Assembly: GCA_021234155.1 (NCBI GenBank)
Contig: JAJEKV010000005.1
Span: 10,784,572-10,848,571, forward strand
Direction of reading: 5' to 3'
DNA: 64,000 nt
DNA from: Isoetes taiwanensis
Taxonomy: Eukaryota > Streptophyta > Lycopodiopsida > Isoetales > Isoetaceae
Part shown: positions 20,352 to 32,600 of the stretch, piece by piece
How the letters are laid out: each line of letters begins with the position of its first letter
Position numbering within the stretch: the stretch's first letter is position 1
Made by a program: the position numbers and the translations under genes
Notes under the pieces: generated by a model
What the model was told of the DNA's origin: nothing
The model's database searches: none
Seen by the model: the letters and a program-made list of their open reading frames with translations, nothing else

Positions 20352-20985
20352 GAACTAGATGAAGGAGATGAAATAAGAGAGCCATGCTTTAGATATAAAT
20401 AGAGGACCATGGAATGATTAGGGAAGACCCGTTGGGGATTTGCTAGGAAAATGGGATCTGAGGCAATCGATGGCAAATCCAGGGAGTGAAAGCTCAAAAT
20501 CTAGACCAAAGGAAAGAAGAACAGCTCAAAGGACGAGAGCTATGTATGCCAGAGAGGTGAAGCGTGCCACAAACCAGGGATCATAAGGAGGAGGGGGTCA
20601 AAGTAGGCCTGCAGATTAAGAAAGGGTCTGGGCTAAGTCATTGCAGCACGCTAAGCATCCCGCATCACGGCATGTCTACCAATCGAATGAACTGCCGAAT
20701 CAGAGTTTAGGGCAGTCGATTTACCCATTGAATCCTGAGCAACCACCTCAAGGAGCCGTTGATCTGTTGAAGCACCGTTGATCACTAGAGAAACCAGCAA
20801 GCGTCCCCCCTACCGGGGGGATGTTAGGGATCTGTAACTGGAGATGCAGATCCGAGAATTGAGTTCCACAGCAGTCCGAAAATACACTAAGCCTTGAATA
20901 AAACAGAAATCCTCATATCACTAGCGCCCTTATCTCACTAGCGCCCTTATCTCACTTGTGACAAATTTCGGCCCCGGAGTTAATT

Positions 20986-23713
20986 GAGCTCAAGAAGCAG
21001 CTGCAGGAATTGCTTGACCTTGGATTTATTAGAGCAAGTGTGTCTCCATTTGGAGCACCCATACTCTTCGTGAAGAAGAAAGACGGGAGTTTAAGAATGT
21101 GCATAGATTATCGCCAGCTTAACAAGCAGACGATAAAGAATAAGTATGCTCTGCCAAGGGCAGATGATCTGATGGATTAGCTCCAAGGAGCAAAAGTTTT
21201 CTCTAAGATTGACTTAAGGTCAGGCTACCACCAAATAAGGATAAAGGAAGAAGATATCCATAAGACCGCCTTCAGAACGCGGTACGGGCACTTCGAGTTT
21301 ACGGTAATGCCCTTTGGCTTTTTGAATGCCCCGGCAACCTTCATGCGTCTCATGAATGACATCTTCAGAGAGTTCTTAGATGAGTTTGTCATTGTTTTCT
21401 TCGACGACATTCTAGTCTACGGCAAGTCCATTGAAGATCATTGTCAGCAATTGAGAAGAGTGTTGGAGAAGTTGACGGCGTCGGTTGTATGGGAAGCTCT
21501 CCAAATGCCACTTCGCTACCGAAAGAGTGGAGTACTTGGGCCACGTGATATCCGCGGAAGGGATCTCCACCGACCCCGCAAAGATTGAAGCAATAGTCGA
21601 TTGGCCAGCTCCAAAGAATGTAGCCGAAGTGAGAAGCTTTCTAGGTCTGGCAGGATATTACAGGAAGTTCGTAAAGGACTTCGCTAAGTGGGCGTCCCCC
21701 TTGACGGACCTCACCAAGAGTGTTAAGGTGAAGGATTGGAGAACACATTGGCTAGAAAATGTTCAAGCTTCATTTGAAAAGCTTAAGGAAGCCTTAACAA
21801 CAGCACCAGTGCTAATCCTGCCGAATCCAGATAAAGACAAGCTAGTAGCAACGGATGCAAGTAAGCTAGCAACAGGTGGAGTCTTTATGCAAGAAGGAAG
21901 AGTAGTAGCCTATGATTCTAAGAAGTTGAATGACGCCGAGAAGCGTTATCCAACCCATGATCAAGAACTTCTAGCGATTGTGAGAGCTCTTCGTATTTGG
22001 AGGCATTATTTGCTTGGAAGGAAATTTCAGTTAGATACTGATCACCAGACCTCCAATACATTTTTACTCAACCACTCCTCAATCTAAGGCAAAGGAGGTG
22101 GATGGAATTCCTCGAAGAGTATGATTTCGAGATTGCTTATAAGCCGGGTAAGTTGAATGTGGTTGCTGATGCTCTCTCTAGAAGACCCCTTGAGACAAGA
22201 ACACATTGTAACGCCATATCAACTCTTTCGAGTGGGTATGGCAAGAAAATTGAGGAGACATTGCCAGTTGATGGTGATTTCAAGGAGGTATGGACAAGCC
22301 TCTCTAAGGAGGCTAGAACAGATAAGGAACGGGAAGCCTTCAAACAATAGGAAGGAAGGCAACCTGTTGTACCATAAAGATAAGTTGTGTGTGCCCGAAT
22401 CGTCAGGTATAAGGAAGTTAATTCTTCATGACACACACAACACAGGGCACGCGGGGTTTATGAAGACCTACTTCAAGATTCGAAGTAGCTATTTCGGGCT
22501 GGGAATGAAGAAACAGATAGCCAGATACATTCGGGAATGCCAGTTGTGCTAGCAGACCAAGGCAAAGCAGCTTCGGATTCCGGGAGCCTTGGAACCTTTG
22601 GCAGTACCGAATGTAAAGTGGGAAGTAATAAGCATGGATTTTATTACAGGACTTCCTAGAACTCTACGAGGCAAAGATGCACTAATAGTGGTCGTAGATA
22701 AATTATCTAAGATGGCACACTTCGTGCCTTGCAAAACTACAGACACAGCCTTAGACACTACCGTTCTATTTGTAAAGGAGATTTTCAGACTCCACGGCAT
22801 GCCTCGAGAGATAATATCAGACAGAGATTTCAAGTTCATAAGTGCATTCTGACAGGATCTTTTTGCCACGATTCAGACCAAGCTCTCGATGAGCACGGCC
22901 TACCATCCTCAGACGGATGGCCAGACGGAGCGGACGAATCGCATCATCGAAGATATGCTCAGAAGTTATGTATAGAATAAGTAATCCAAGTGTGATGATT
23001 ACATCCACTTGGTAGAATTCGCCTACAACAGTACGAAGCAGGAGTCATCCCAGATGTCTCCCTTCATGATCAACTACGGGTACCAGTGCCTTACCCCAGA
23101 TACCTGGCACAATCCTGTGTCAAAGGTTGAAGTATCCCAGCAGATGCTAGGAGATATGCAGCAGTTAGTTGAAGAAGTAAGGGGGTACCTTCTAGCAGCA
23201 AGAAGTCGGCAGAAGAGCGTAGCCGACAGGCACAGGACCGTAAGAGAGTTCAAGGTGGGCGATAAGGTATGGTTGAAGATCAAGGTCAAGCAAGCTAAGC
23301 TTCGGATTGGGAATTGTAAGAAGCTTGCCCCTAGGTGGTCCGGTCCGTTCAAGATTTTGGACAAAGTGGGCTCTCAGGCCTACAAGTTGGATCTCCCGGC
23401 GCACCTTAAGGTCCACAAGGTCTTCCATGTGAGTTTATTGAAAAGGCACAACCCAAACCTTGAGGAGGTTTTGGATACTCCAACTTTGTTGGAAATGACG
23501 GAAGAGCAAGTTGAAATTGTGCCTGAATTGCTTCTTGATAAGTCATTCAAGAAGACTAGGAGGTCTCAGTTCCTCCAGTATTTGGTCAAGTGGAAACACT
23601 TGCCCACGGGAGACGCGACATGGGTATCGAAGCAGGATTTGGAGAAACGATACCCAGAGTTCATGAAGGAGTTTGATGGGCGAGTCGTCTCCGACTTGGT
23701 CGACGCTGACTAG
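20986..23713 (+). pseudogene. Chromovirus pol: RT, RNase H, integrase and chromodomain
   Basis: RT motifs include [43 protein letters not shown] and FFDDILVYG. RNase H follows ([32 protein letters not shown]). The integrase has the HHCC-like H-x-x-GHAGFMKTYF ... CQLC, the core MDFITGLPRT ... ISDRDFKF, and [15 protein letters not shown]. The C-terminus carries FLQYLVKWKHLPTGDATWV, a chromodomain. Stops are TAG 21178, TAG 22550, TGA 22850, TAG 22973 and TAA 22982, with frameshifts near 21470, 22085 and 22360. Most stops sit where Gln or Trp is expected, a C-to-T decay pattern. The last ORF, 23009-23713, is intact. Confidence 0.88.
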
Positions 23714-24604
23714 CCAGGAGGTTAGCTTAGTATGTTTCTTAGTTAGCCTTAGCTCTGGCATATGTATTCTAGTTAGTAGGATGCATGTGCCAGGATCTTG
23801 GAACGTGTAGGCGATGATGAGATACGCCTTTAAGGCATTCTCTAGGCCAACATGCACCAAGAGGAGCGCATGACCAATAGGGTCATGCGAGAGAGGAACT
23901 GAGGTATGGTGGGCGATGATGGGACATCTGTCGGATGCTCTCTATGCCACGATGCGGGGCTCGCACACCTGACCATAGGGGGGTCATGGTGAAGGTTAAA
24001 GTGATCATGCACGATGATGGGATCATGAGACGTTCCCTAGCTTCAAACCCTTGGGGCATGATGCATTGGAGTACTCGGCACCGGGTAACCGAGTACAAGG
24101 TAGCACTTGATCATGGGCAATGATAGGATCATCTTAAACGGTCCTCAAGCTCAAATTCGAAAGGGCCATGATCGAGTGCAAGGTAGTAGGGTAACCTTGA
24201 GCCAGTAGTTCGGCTCAAGGAGGTAGGTAAGGGGGGTGGTTCCCTAAAACCACAAATTTATTAACTAAACTAACGTAATGTGCTACTCGTGCAGGCAACT
24301 GAGAAGCGAGCATCAAGGAGGGGCGCATTACGAGAAGATGGGGGAACCATGATTTAGATTTAAATTATGAACCCTAACAACTCTTATCGTAATGTTTTGA
24401 ATTATTATATGGAGTAACCTTGTTAAGGCTATATAATTTCGTAGAAGTACAAATATAGCCTAAATTTTGACAATTAACTTTTTAATAGGAAGTTGATCAT
24501 TTAAATTAGATTAAAGTTGGATACTTATGTTGTTTTGCAGGAATAGTGTAGGTTCGTCACCTTAGCGCAATGTTGAGGACAGCATTGTCCTAAGGGGGGG
24601 AGAA
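23714..24604 (+). other. Retroelement 3' untranslated region with polypurine tract
   Basis: No ORF. It contains loosely repeated phrases around GATGATGGGATCATG (about 23915, 24015, 24115). It ends in the polypurine tract CTAAGGGGGGGGAGAA at about 24590-24604, immediately before the LTR. A purine tract of this form before TGTGACG is typical of plant chromoviruses and primes plus-strand synthesis. Confidence 0.75.
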
Positions 24605-26221
24605 TGTGACGTTCCAGGGGAATATACGCCATAAATACGTATATTCCTGGAACCGTCACTATACAAGTCTACCTTTGTAGCCTTGTATACCTTAGAAAGT
24701 GGTAATGGGTGCATATCTAAGTTAAATGCTTAACTTAGATAACCTTAGGATAAGGCCCATTTCCACATGGGCTTATCCTATTGGGCAAACCGCCACACGG
24801 CCCAACCTCATTGGTGCCACGTGGCATCCCATGTGGACCCCAACCTATATTGGCCCAAACCCTAACCCTAGACCTCTTTTCCTGACCCTAGCACTTGAAC
24901 GCTCATCTACGCGCTCGAAACTCGAGCATCGTTCGTCGTAGCATAGCCTCCCGAAGTGTGTGCACGATCTTGGAGGGAGCATGGCTTCGACCACGTCAAG
25001 GAGCATGGAGACGCCGGGACTAGGAGGGAGTGCTTCTGGAGCAGGTAGGTGGAGTAGAGTTCATAGTAGTTCATCTAGAAGTTAGCACTCCAGATGGGTT
25101 TGTATGTTGTATCTTGAGTAGAGCCATCCTAGAACCTTGTTGAACATCTTGAATCCACCCTAACTGTAAGTTAGATATGTATGATTAGGTTATGTTCTTA
25201 TGATATTTACCATGATATGATGAGATGTGATGATGGTTGATCATGTTTGTTCCTCTTGTATTGGGAAGTGGGGTAGAGACCTAGTAGCCTTACTTAGTAA
25301 TGCTCCTAGTTAGACCCTTTAGTTCCTATTATTATTGCGGCCTGTGCATAGGAACCCACCGGGCTATGGGAGCTATGATGTGACTCAGCACTAAATAATG
25401 GGGCTAGAGGCAATGCGGAGGGAGGATCCCTGCTGAGCGTGGCTACTGGGGATTCCATAGTGGGCTAGGCTTATGGTCGGTCACTTCGTGTGGGCCGGGC
25501 ATGGGTCCGACACCTCCTGGGGCAATGTTTTCGCCCTGCCTCTCAAGAGTTGCAAGTGTTGGCTTGGCTCTTGTTTTGGGAGGTTAAGTCGGGGAAGAAT
25601 CGTGTGTCGCCACGATTCTCTAGCCGCCCGTGGAACCTCTAGACCCCGGGAAGGGGAGATGCAACCCTTCCTGCATCGACGGACCAGGGAGATGCAACCT
25701 GGAGTAGTCCCAATGGGTGATACCATGGGATTGCGTATCCGGAAGGCTAGAGTCATGCCAGAGCCCGATCTAGCTCATTCTGCAAAGTATGCACAGGAGG
25801 GGGCGGATAGAGTGGTCAACCCTAGCCATTGTCTATAGCCAGTCCCGCCATTGTTATGACTCGGTCTGCTCTATCTTGAGGCCTATCCAGTCAGTCTACC
25901 TCCCCATGAGTCGGAGCCACGGGTAGGAGCTCTCATGTTTTATGGCATATGATTATCTTCTTTGCAGTTACGGTTATGTGGATGAGCTACCCTTCGAGGT
26001 AGTATGATGTATTATTATTGCTAGTTCTGACGATGTTTATGCGTCCGCTGTGATAGGAGCCCTAGGGGAAGGGCGCGCAAGACACCTTCGTGTCCCCTTC
26101 CCGCACTACGGTGATCCCAGAGTGCGGGATAGACGGAGGGCCCGTGTGGTCGAAGGACCGGATGGGGGATTTCCTACGGAGTGTACGGCTGGGAGCCGTA
26201 TATTTAGTAGGGAGCGTCACA
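24605..26221 (+). mobile_element. 3' LTR of the chromovirus, 1617 bp
   Basis: Starts TGTGACGTTCC directly after the polypurine tract and ends GAGCGTCACA, so the termini are TG...CA within the inverted repeat TGTGACG and CGTCACA. The first 55 bp also form a hairpin: arms 24606-24628 and 24638-24659 are near-complementary with a 9 nt loop. The centre (25470-25830) is GC-rich with duplicated GGAGATGCAACC phrases near 25652 and 25689. ORFs within the LTR are not convincing. Confidence 0.88.
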
Positions 26222-27436
26222 AATGTCAAACTTCTAAATCTTTCTCTTAGAATATCCTTTTTACACACCTTTTTTGCAACCACAATTCTTCATCTTTCAT
26301 TATTTAGTATCCATACAATGCTCTAAGGTTCAGCTAAGGCCACATATCTCATTCATCTAATGCACACTTGTTACAAACATCTATAGACATAATCTATTAA
26401 TGTCAGAGCCTAGAATAAGTGAATCATGTTTTTCTACCTAGCCACACTTATGGATGTATCAAAATATTTGTTTAAATATCATTCACTTGTCCTATTTAAT
26501 CAAGAAAAAGTAGCATCTATATTTCCAGAAATAAAAATAAGGAGCTTTATGAAACAAGTATTTTAAAGAGTGTATAAAATCCAGATCACATATCTATATT
26601 AGTTCCCTTGCTATAATATATATTTGATTGCCATTAAGGCCTTAAAACTTTGAGTACCAAAAATCATTAAGCTGGCCCTTTGAGTACCAAAAATCATAAG
26701 CTGGTTCTATGTTGTCCACTGATTTGCATTTGTAGCTTCTTGTACAATATTTAATATTTCTCTAATCTTTCTCATTTTTCCAATTCCTATTTTCTTTGCC
26801 TCCATTGTTTTTACATACAACATTAGCACGAAGTAGCAATGACTGCAAGGTTGAAAGGTACATTGGATCTTCTCGGTTCATCACCGATTACCCAATGTAT
26901 CATGTTTGCTAATTATTTAGTCAAACTAGAAATCAATGCGCATCAATAACTGATTTGAGTATTCAAACTTTTACATGAGTTCCAGTACTTCCATCAGAGC
27001 ATATATCCTAATGTTTATGAATACGTCTTTGTATAGCCATCTTACATATAGTCTTAGAGTTGTGTACTCTACAACTAGCCTGTTTAATTAATTTATTCTG
27101 CGTGTACTATGTAAATCACCTATAGTTATTCCATAAACGTATCTCCTAAAGTGAAAAATAATCTGGTTCTTATCGTCCTAAGATTGATTGTCTTCAATAA
27201 ACTGTGTATTAGCAACAAAACTACTGTCTTGATTCATCCGCCTCTTATTCTTAGCATCAGCCCTATTCGTTATTGATTTTTTATGTCCTCAAAATCTCTT
27301 TTATGCGATGTTCCAGCACCCATGCCCTGCGTCTCCATATCTAATTGATTCACCTTATTTTATCAGCTCCCCAATCAATATGCCCTGGTTAGGCATTCTA
27401 ACTTAGAGTTATAGGATAAAAAAGAACTATGGAAAT
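26222..27436. other. AT-rich stretch without a supported gene
   Basis: Both strands are full of stops. There is no element end, exon chain or RNA gene that I can defend. Confidence 0.5.
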
Positions 27437-27838
27437 CGTATCTCATCTGACTATCATAAATGTCTGCGAAACTCTCAATTTTTGATGGTAGATTCCTTAA
27501 GGATTATGCTGCAGGTCCAATTTCAATGCATGCCCATGTTTGCAGCTTGCTCTGACCTTCCGTTGCTTAAATTGAATGCCATAAAAATTTTGTTTCATAC
27601 CCTTGCTGCTCCAATTTTCTCTGCCTAATTTTCTAACCGTATCTCATCTGACTATCATAAATGTCTGGGAAACTCCCAATTTTTGATGGTAGATTCCTTA
27701 AGGATTATGCTGCAGATCCAACTTCAATGCATGCCCATGTTTGCAGCTTGCTCTGACCTTCCGTTGCTTAAATTGAATGCCATAAAAATTTTGTTTCATA
27801 CCCTTGCTGCTCCAATTTTCTCTGCCTAATTTTCTAAC
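27437..27838. repeat. Tandem duplication, 201 bp x 2
   Basis: Copies at 27437-27637 and 27638-27838 are nearly identical, with only a handful of substitutions (for example TGCGAA against TGGGAA). The duplication is recent. It is non-coding as far as can be seen. The unit starts CGTATCTCATCTGAC and ends at TTTTCTAAC. Confidence 0.93.
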
Positions 27839-27949
27839 CCTAGAATGACATTTTAATTTAATATAATATGTAACTCACTTCAATAGTTACCATTCTATTT
27901 AATGCCCTATCCACCCTTTTCAAAGTTTAAGGTCTATCTTTCTTTTCTT

Positions 27950-28375
27950 TTCTTTTTTTTTCTTTTTTTTTTTTTTTTTTTTTTGATGGACGGCAAACTT
28001 TATTGAAACTCCAAGCCAAAAGCCATATACAAATGCACAGGCGGGAATAAGGATAATCATGATCTACTTAATAGAACCACCAGCCTATGCATAAGATATC
28101 ACACTCAAATGGAACTCAAATATCAACTGTCGCTTGGCCAGAGCAAGCGAAGAGCGATGGTAGACCTTAGCAATTCTAGCTTATGCATCCTGAAGGACAA
28201 CTGTAAGAGGAATATCCAAACCCGGAAAGACACACAATCTCCTGTGCTTCCAGATGGACCACAACAACCATCCTGATGCTAAATGAAATGCTTGGCTCCG
28301 CAAATTATTCCAAATGCTCCATGTTATATTATCTAGTAGAGTTAAATGTAGAAGCCCATCCAGAGATGCATTAAT
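27950..28375 (-). mobile_element. Truncated LINE 3' end with poly-A tail
   Basis: On the minus strand a frame with two stops reads NNLRSQAFHLASGWLLWSIW, then KHRRLCVFPGLD. The WSIWKHR motif is shared with the ORF2 C-terminus of the large LINE (SLWSIWKHRC). It is followed by AATAAAG and CCGTCCATC before an A-rich tail (T-run at about 27950-27984 on plus). The fragment covers only the last hundred or so residues plus the 3' UTR, so this is a 5'-truncated, degenerate insertion. Confidence 0.75.
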
Positions 28376-29450
28376 GCTTTAATGGTTTTTGTTATCTTCA
28401 AAGTTCATCCATATAGTTGTCTGCCCTTGGTGGTGCAATTAATCTACACTGCATACTCATCAATCTAAGCTTTGCCATGATATAGCAATGTGTGTACTCA
28501 ATGCGTCCATTAGATCATTTTTAGGAAAAAATATAAATAAATAAATCCAAACAATCGTTTCTAAACCATAAGCAACCATAACAACAATTTTTTTTTGTTT
28601 TTATTTTTTTTTTAATTTTACATTAGAAACACGACAACAAGTCTGTTTCTTGGTTCATCGGAGAACTTTCTGGGTAGAACACTTTTGTCTTTTAATTCAG
28701 ATCAACGCCTTATCGTGGCTCATAAATATTTCATATATGATGTCCTCGTCTTCCATCCTCATCTTCCATCAACAAGGTCAATTCCAATCTATACAGGTCC
28801 TTCCTCTACTATCATTAAATTGCCCAAGTCCTTCCTCTTTCGTCCTTAGATTTTCAAATTGTCTTGCCTAATCCTGCAATTACATTAATCCATTCATTCT
28901 ATCAGCAATGACTATTTTTGTTTCAAATAATATAATGCTTTTTGTTTTGTCGTAAGAGCTTTTCCCTCATTATAGTTAAGGTGGCTTCCGGACGCAGAAC
29001 AACGTCATAGCCTCTAAGATCACAGCTTTCGAATGCAGTACATTGCCCTGAAATTTCTAATTAGAAAGAGAAGAAATTTGTTAAAGCAACAAGAATCGAA
29101 GCTCCCCACTAGATTGAGGTTATGGAAGCCTTATCAAAAATGTCATGGTTGTAAAAAGAGCAGGGATAAAGTTCTGGCGGTCCTCATAGCAGGAGCATAA
29201 ATCCTCTATTCTATCCTATTAGCTTGAATGCCGCCTCTACCATGTTCTGCCCTGTTTGCCAAAACCATGTTCGATGTCTCGCTGTTTGGCGTGGAAGGAA
29301 AGGATAAAATTAGTTTGTGTAGGATAGTTGGCTTTTTGAGTTGCCAATGGACCATGTCAAAAACATTTAATTAAAGCTTCTTCTTATTAACACTTCCCAA
29401 GATTTTGTAAAACGCAAATTTTTGTTTTGGCGTGTTATATGGGAGATTTT
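28376..29450. other. Non-coding stretch
   Basis: Contains T-rich runs near 28590-28620 and no supported gene. Confidence 0.45.
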
Positions 29451-29640
29451 TTTTTTAGCACACCAGCCCTACCGGGCCTACAACCTTTCTTGCAATTCTA
29501 GCGTATAAAGCACATCCACTTCAGTTAAATCTGAGGTGACATTATGAGAAACCGTTGGATCTTTGTTTTTACAAATCTAAGGCCATGAAAATAAGATAAG
29601 GCCGGAAAATAGCTTCATGAGATGGCATCGGAACCGGATG
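29451..29640. repeat. Dispersed repeat family, copy 1
   Basis: Starts with a T-run then TAGCACACCAGCCCTACCGG. The body includes GGCCTACAACCTTTC, AATTCTAGC and AAATCTAAGGCCATG. It matches copies at 52110-52300 and 58057-58250 in the same orientation. Read on the minus strand it ends in GGCTGGTGTGCT plus an A-run, as a retroposon tail would. This could be a SINE-like or processed element. Pol III boxes were not identified. Confidence 0.75.
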
Positions 29641-32600
29641 CTGTGTTGGCATTGTTTAGTTCGGCTCTTGAGTTCTGTAGCTCCTATTTCTTGAATTTAA
29701 TTTCTTCCCACGTCTTCCATCTGGTTGTTGCTGCATACTTGTTTGCAGCATAATGTAACTTCACATGACTGGTTTGCATGTGACTTTCTTATCGCCGTTT
29801 GCCCTATTTCCAGAAAAATCTGTTGATGCCTTTGTATGAGATGTGGAGGACAGTTACTGCGATGCAGATCGATGGCAGAGACACTGCTGCATTACATTTT
29901 CTCTGAAGTATGTCTTTATGTCTTTGGTTATCTTTATTTCCAATCTTATGGTGGTGAATCGGAGCAGAAATCTGGCTGTGGGTAAAGATTGAAGCTCTAT
30001 TATTGTTGAATACATGGCTCTTGCTAGACAAAAGTTGTGGGGCTCGCTGGAGAAGTCTCCAAGAAAGTGTGGCATTGCATATCGTTGGACTGGAAATACG
30101 AATCTGTTATGGATCATTAGTGCACTTAATTTGGCTCAACTCATAGAATGCTGCTCAACTCAAGGAAGTTGCAAAGCTCTTAATGCAGAGTATGCAAGTA
30201 TCTATTCTTTAAGCTTTATCATCTTGCTACGGCAGTGCCGTAGAAGACAAAATATTTATTCCTGCATCTTATGTTTTTTCTGAGATTGGGTATTGCCATC
30301 CAGTTATCAGGACCGTTTCCGTTTAATAAGTTACATCATGACCTTTTCTTAGCTCTAAACGCTCCTTATCAAGGGGTAACAGTCAATTCTTGTGTTGTCC
30401 CCGGCTATTCACATTTCTGGTGTTTCTGTTTTACCTTTGGTGGCAATTCGTTACAAGCACTCTAAGACTTGCAGAAGAAGCTGAAGCACAAACTTTTAGG
30501 ATTCAAGGAGCCAGTTTAGAGATTTATAACAATCTTCACTTCTAAAATTCAGGGTAGTGACACAACTATGAGTAGGGCGTCCTTTCAAACAACTGATTCA
30601 TGGAAAGGAGTACCTTGCGCTACCAGTCCCTCTAATGCACTTGAAGTGGTTTTTCAGGTATGTAGTAATATCATCTGCTTGCTTGTTGAATGTCATGATG
30701 TTTGGAGATGGCAAGCTAGGGTAGGGATGTGACTTTCCTAATTTACACATCAAAATATCAAGTGCATGAAATGCATCTTTGCAGCATGATGTAATATGGG
30801 TAGTCATATTTGTCCATGAACTTCCCTTTAACAGAAACAAGGAGGTAATGTTTAACTAAAAAGCTCTTTTACATTGATTGTATAAGAAGTTTTGTGTTTA
30901 TCGACCATGCATGCTAGACTTTAGAAATGTATTCGCCTTAAGGTGGTAGTGGTAGATGTATCTTATCCATACCATGATTCTTAAAGTACTCATTCAGGGC
31001 ATTATTACCATAAGGATAAGCAACTCAATTGAAGGTAAAACGATAGTAGCATCAAAGCCTTCCTTGAGACTATCTTCTAGGGCTTTTCCTGCAATTTTAG
31101 GCTTTCCATTCCATGCTAGGCAGAGAATTTAGTTAGTTTACATCTTACATTTGTATATGCACTTGTTTGTATGTATGGTTGTGGCAATATGAAGATGTTT
31201 TTGTTAGCGGGTAATGTGGTTTACCTTTATTGCTATCATTGTTGAGGATGTTCTTGCTCTTTACACTTGACGATATTCTATCAACATAATGTTACATATC
31301 TTCCTAGTTTGATGCGCCACATCTATTGTGAGAAAAGACGTTTCTTTAGTTGTAAACGCTCTTATGCTGCTTCAACTTTATTCCTTTCTGAGAAGATAAT
31401 GGCAGACTAGCCTTTGAGCTTAAAGAATGGTTTATCAAAGATCTAAAACATGATAAATGGAGTTAATACGAATGTTCCAGCGACAGCCTCCACCATAGCT
31501 AGTTTTATCTCCGTTCTGGAATTTGGTAAGTTTTCCATAGATTTCATTTGTTCTTGTAACAGAGTTTTAGTTTCGACACGATCTGTGCATGCATCACAGG
31601 GATACGGGGTTCTATCTACCTTCTTCTAAATTGTTCTTTGTATCTATTAGGATGATGAAAGTGTTAATTTAGTGTTTTATTGTTTTTCACAATGTTCTTT
31701 TGTAGATTGTAGGATATCTTCAAGCTCACAAATTGCTTCACTTTTAAAACAGTGATGGCAGAGCACTTGTTCTGTCCCATCTCACTGATCAGAATCCTTA
31801 AGGATTTGTGAGTACGTTTGCTTGTCGCTAAGAAATCTTGTGTATTGATCTGATAGAGTGGATAATTCTTTGCAACTATATGCAGCAAAGATGTCGCAGA
31901 AAGATTTGCATGCGGGACTGATCTCCAGATTGATCTGATGCATCCATCACCAGAGGAACTTAAGTTCCACATCATCAGTTGACATACTATAATTAAGAAG
32001 CTAATGGCAAAGTTTATCATTATTTGTAGGAGAAATGGGTGTAGAATTTTGGAAGACACATGTATAGGTTGTTTGCATTTACCAGCTTTTTAGACAAGGG
32101 AAATTTGATGATCCTGGGAGCATTATCATTGGCTTTGCATGTGACACAAGCTGGAGTGGTTGTTATTATTTTCTTGGCTGCAGCATCTAAGGTAACTGCT
32201 CGTTTAGAACACTAGTGATAGCATCACTGAAACGACAAGGAGTTTTGATCTCTCTAGTCGAATGTATTTTTATTTTATCTCACATGGCCTGTAATAGTCA
32301 TGCCTACTACATTTCTAGAACATTTCTATAAAACATTTTGTATTAGCTGCTAAAGAAAAGAAATGTTACATCACTAGAACTTCCATATAATGCAACCAAG
32401 TATATAAAACTCGAACAAGATTTGAAACAAGATTTTACCAATGCTCATTGCCAGATGATGTTATTAGAAAGAAAGCTAACTACGCATCCAAAATAAAAAG
32501 TTGCACTTTAGCATGTTAATAAGTTGTGTAAAATTTCTAGGGGGCCTATCAAAGCAACGAAGGACTTAAATAAATTAGATTATCTAATAATGTTCCACTT

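Larger units (their letters stand above)
12579..20971 (-). mobile_element. Nearly full-length L1-type LINE with six packed ORFs
   Basis: It is inserted in the chromovirus RT. A 14 bp target duplication CCCCGGAGTTAATT lies at 12565-12578 and 20972-20985. On the minus strand the element starts at 20971 and ends in a poly-A tail (poly-T at 12579-12594 on plus). ORFs in order are 20351-19977, 19987-19607, 19625-17925 (ORF1), 17920-17441, 17403-16636 and 16670-12931 (ORF2, one frameshift). The 5' UTR (20352-20971) has a 17 bp tandem repeat at 20918-20951. ORF2 has an APE endonuclease, RT and a C-terminal zinc-binding RT-associated region typical of plant L1. Only one obvious lesion is seen in 8.4 kb, so the insertion is fairly young relative to its host element. 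Confidence 0.92.
10023..26221 (+). mobile_element. Decayed Ty3 chromovirus with nested TRIM and LINE insertions
   Basis: Order on the plus strand is gag N-terminus, gag core, CCHC knuckle, aspartic protease, RT, RNase H, integrase, chromodomain, polypurine tract and 3' LTR (24605-26221). The internal coding region is cut by a TRIM (10322-10816) and an L1-type LINE (12579-20971). Removing each insert with one target-site copy restores the reading frame. The chromodomain-like C-terminus of the integrase ORF places it among plant chromoviruses. No 5' LTR matching the 3' LTR is visible in the window, so the left end is missing or unrecognised. Many in-frame stops show it is dead. Confidence 0.85.

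Noticed and set aside
24726-26326. ORFs inside the 3' LTR
   Set aside because: Several short frames in all phases of GC-rich LTR sequence with no motif; regarded as chance.
31885-31980. Similarity of a plus-strand peptide (IDLMHPSPEELKFH) to ribosomal protein S27
   Set aside because: Only a short stretch resembles S27; the Cys residues of its zinc finger are absent downstream.
31664-32059. 131-residue minus-strand ORF as a gene
   Set aside because: Low-complexity hydrophobic start, no recognised motif, and AT-rich context where such frames arise by chance.
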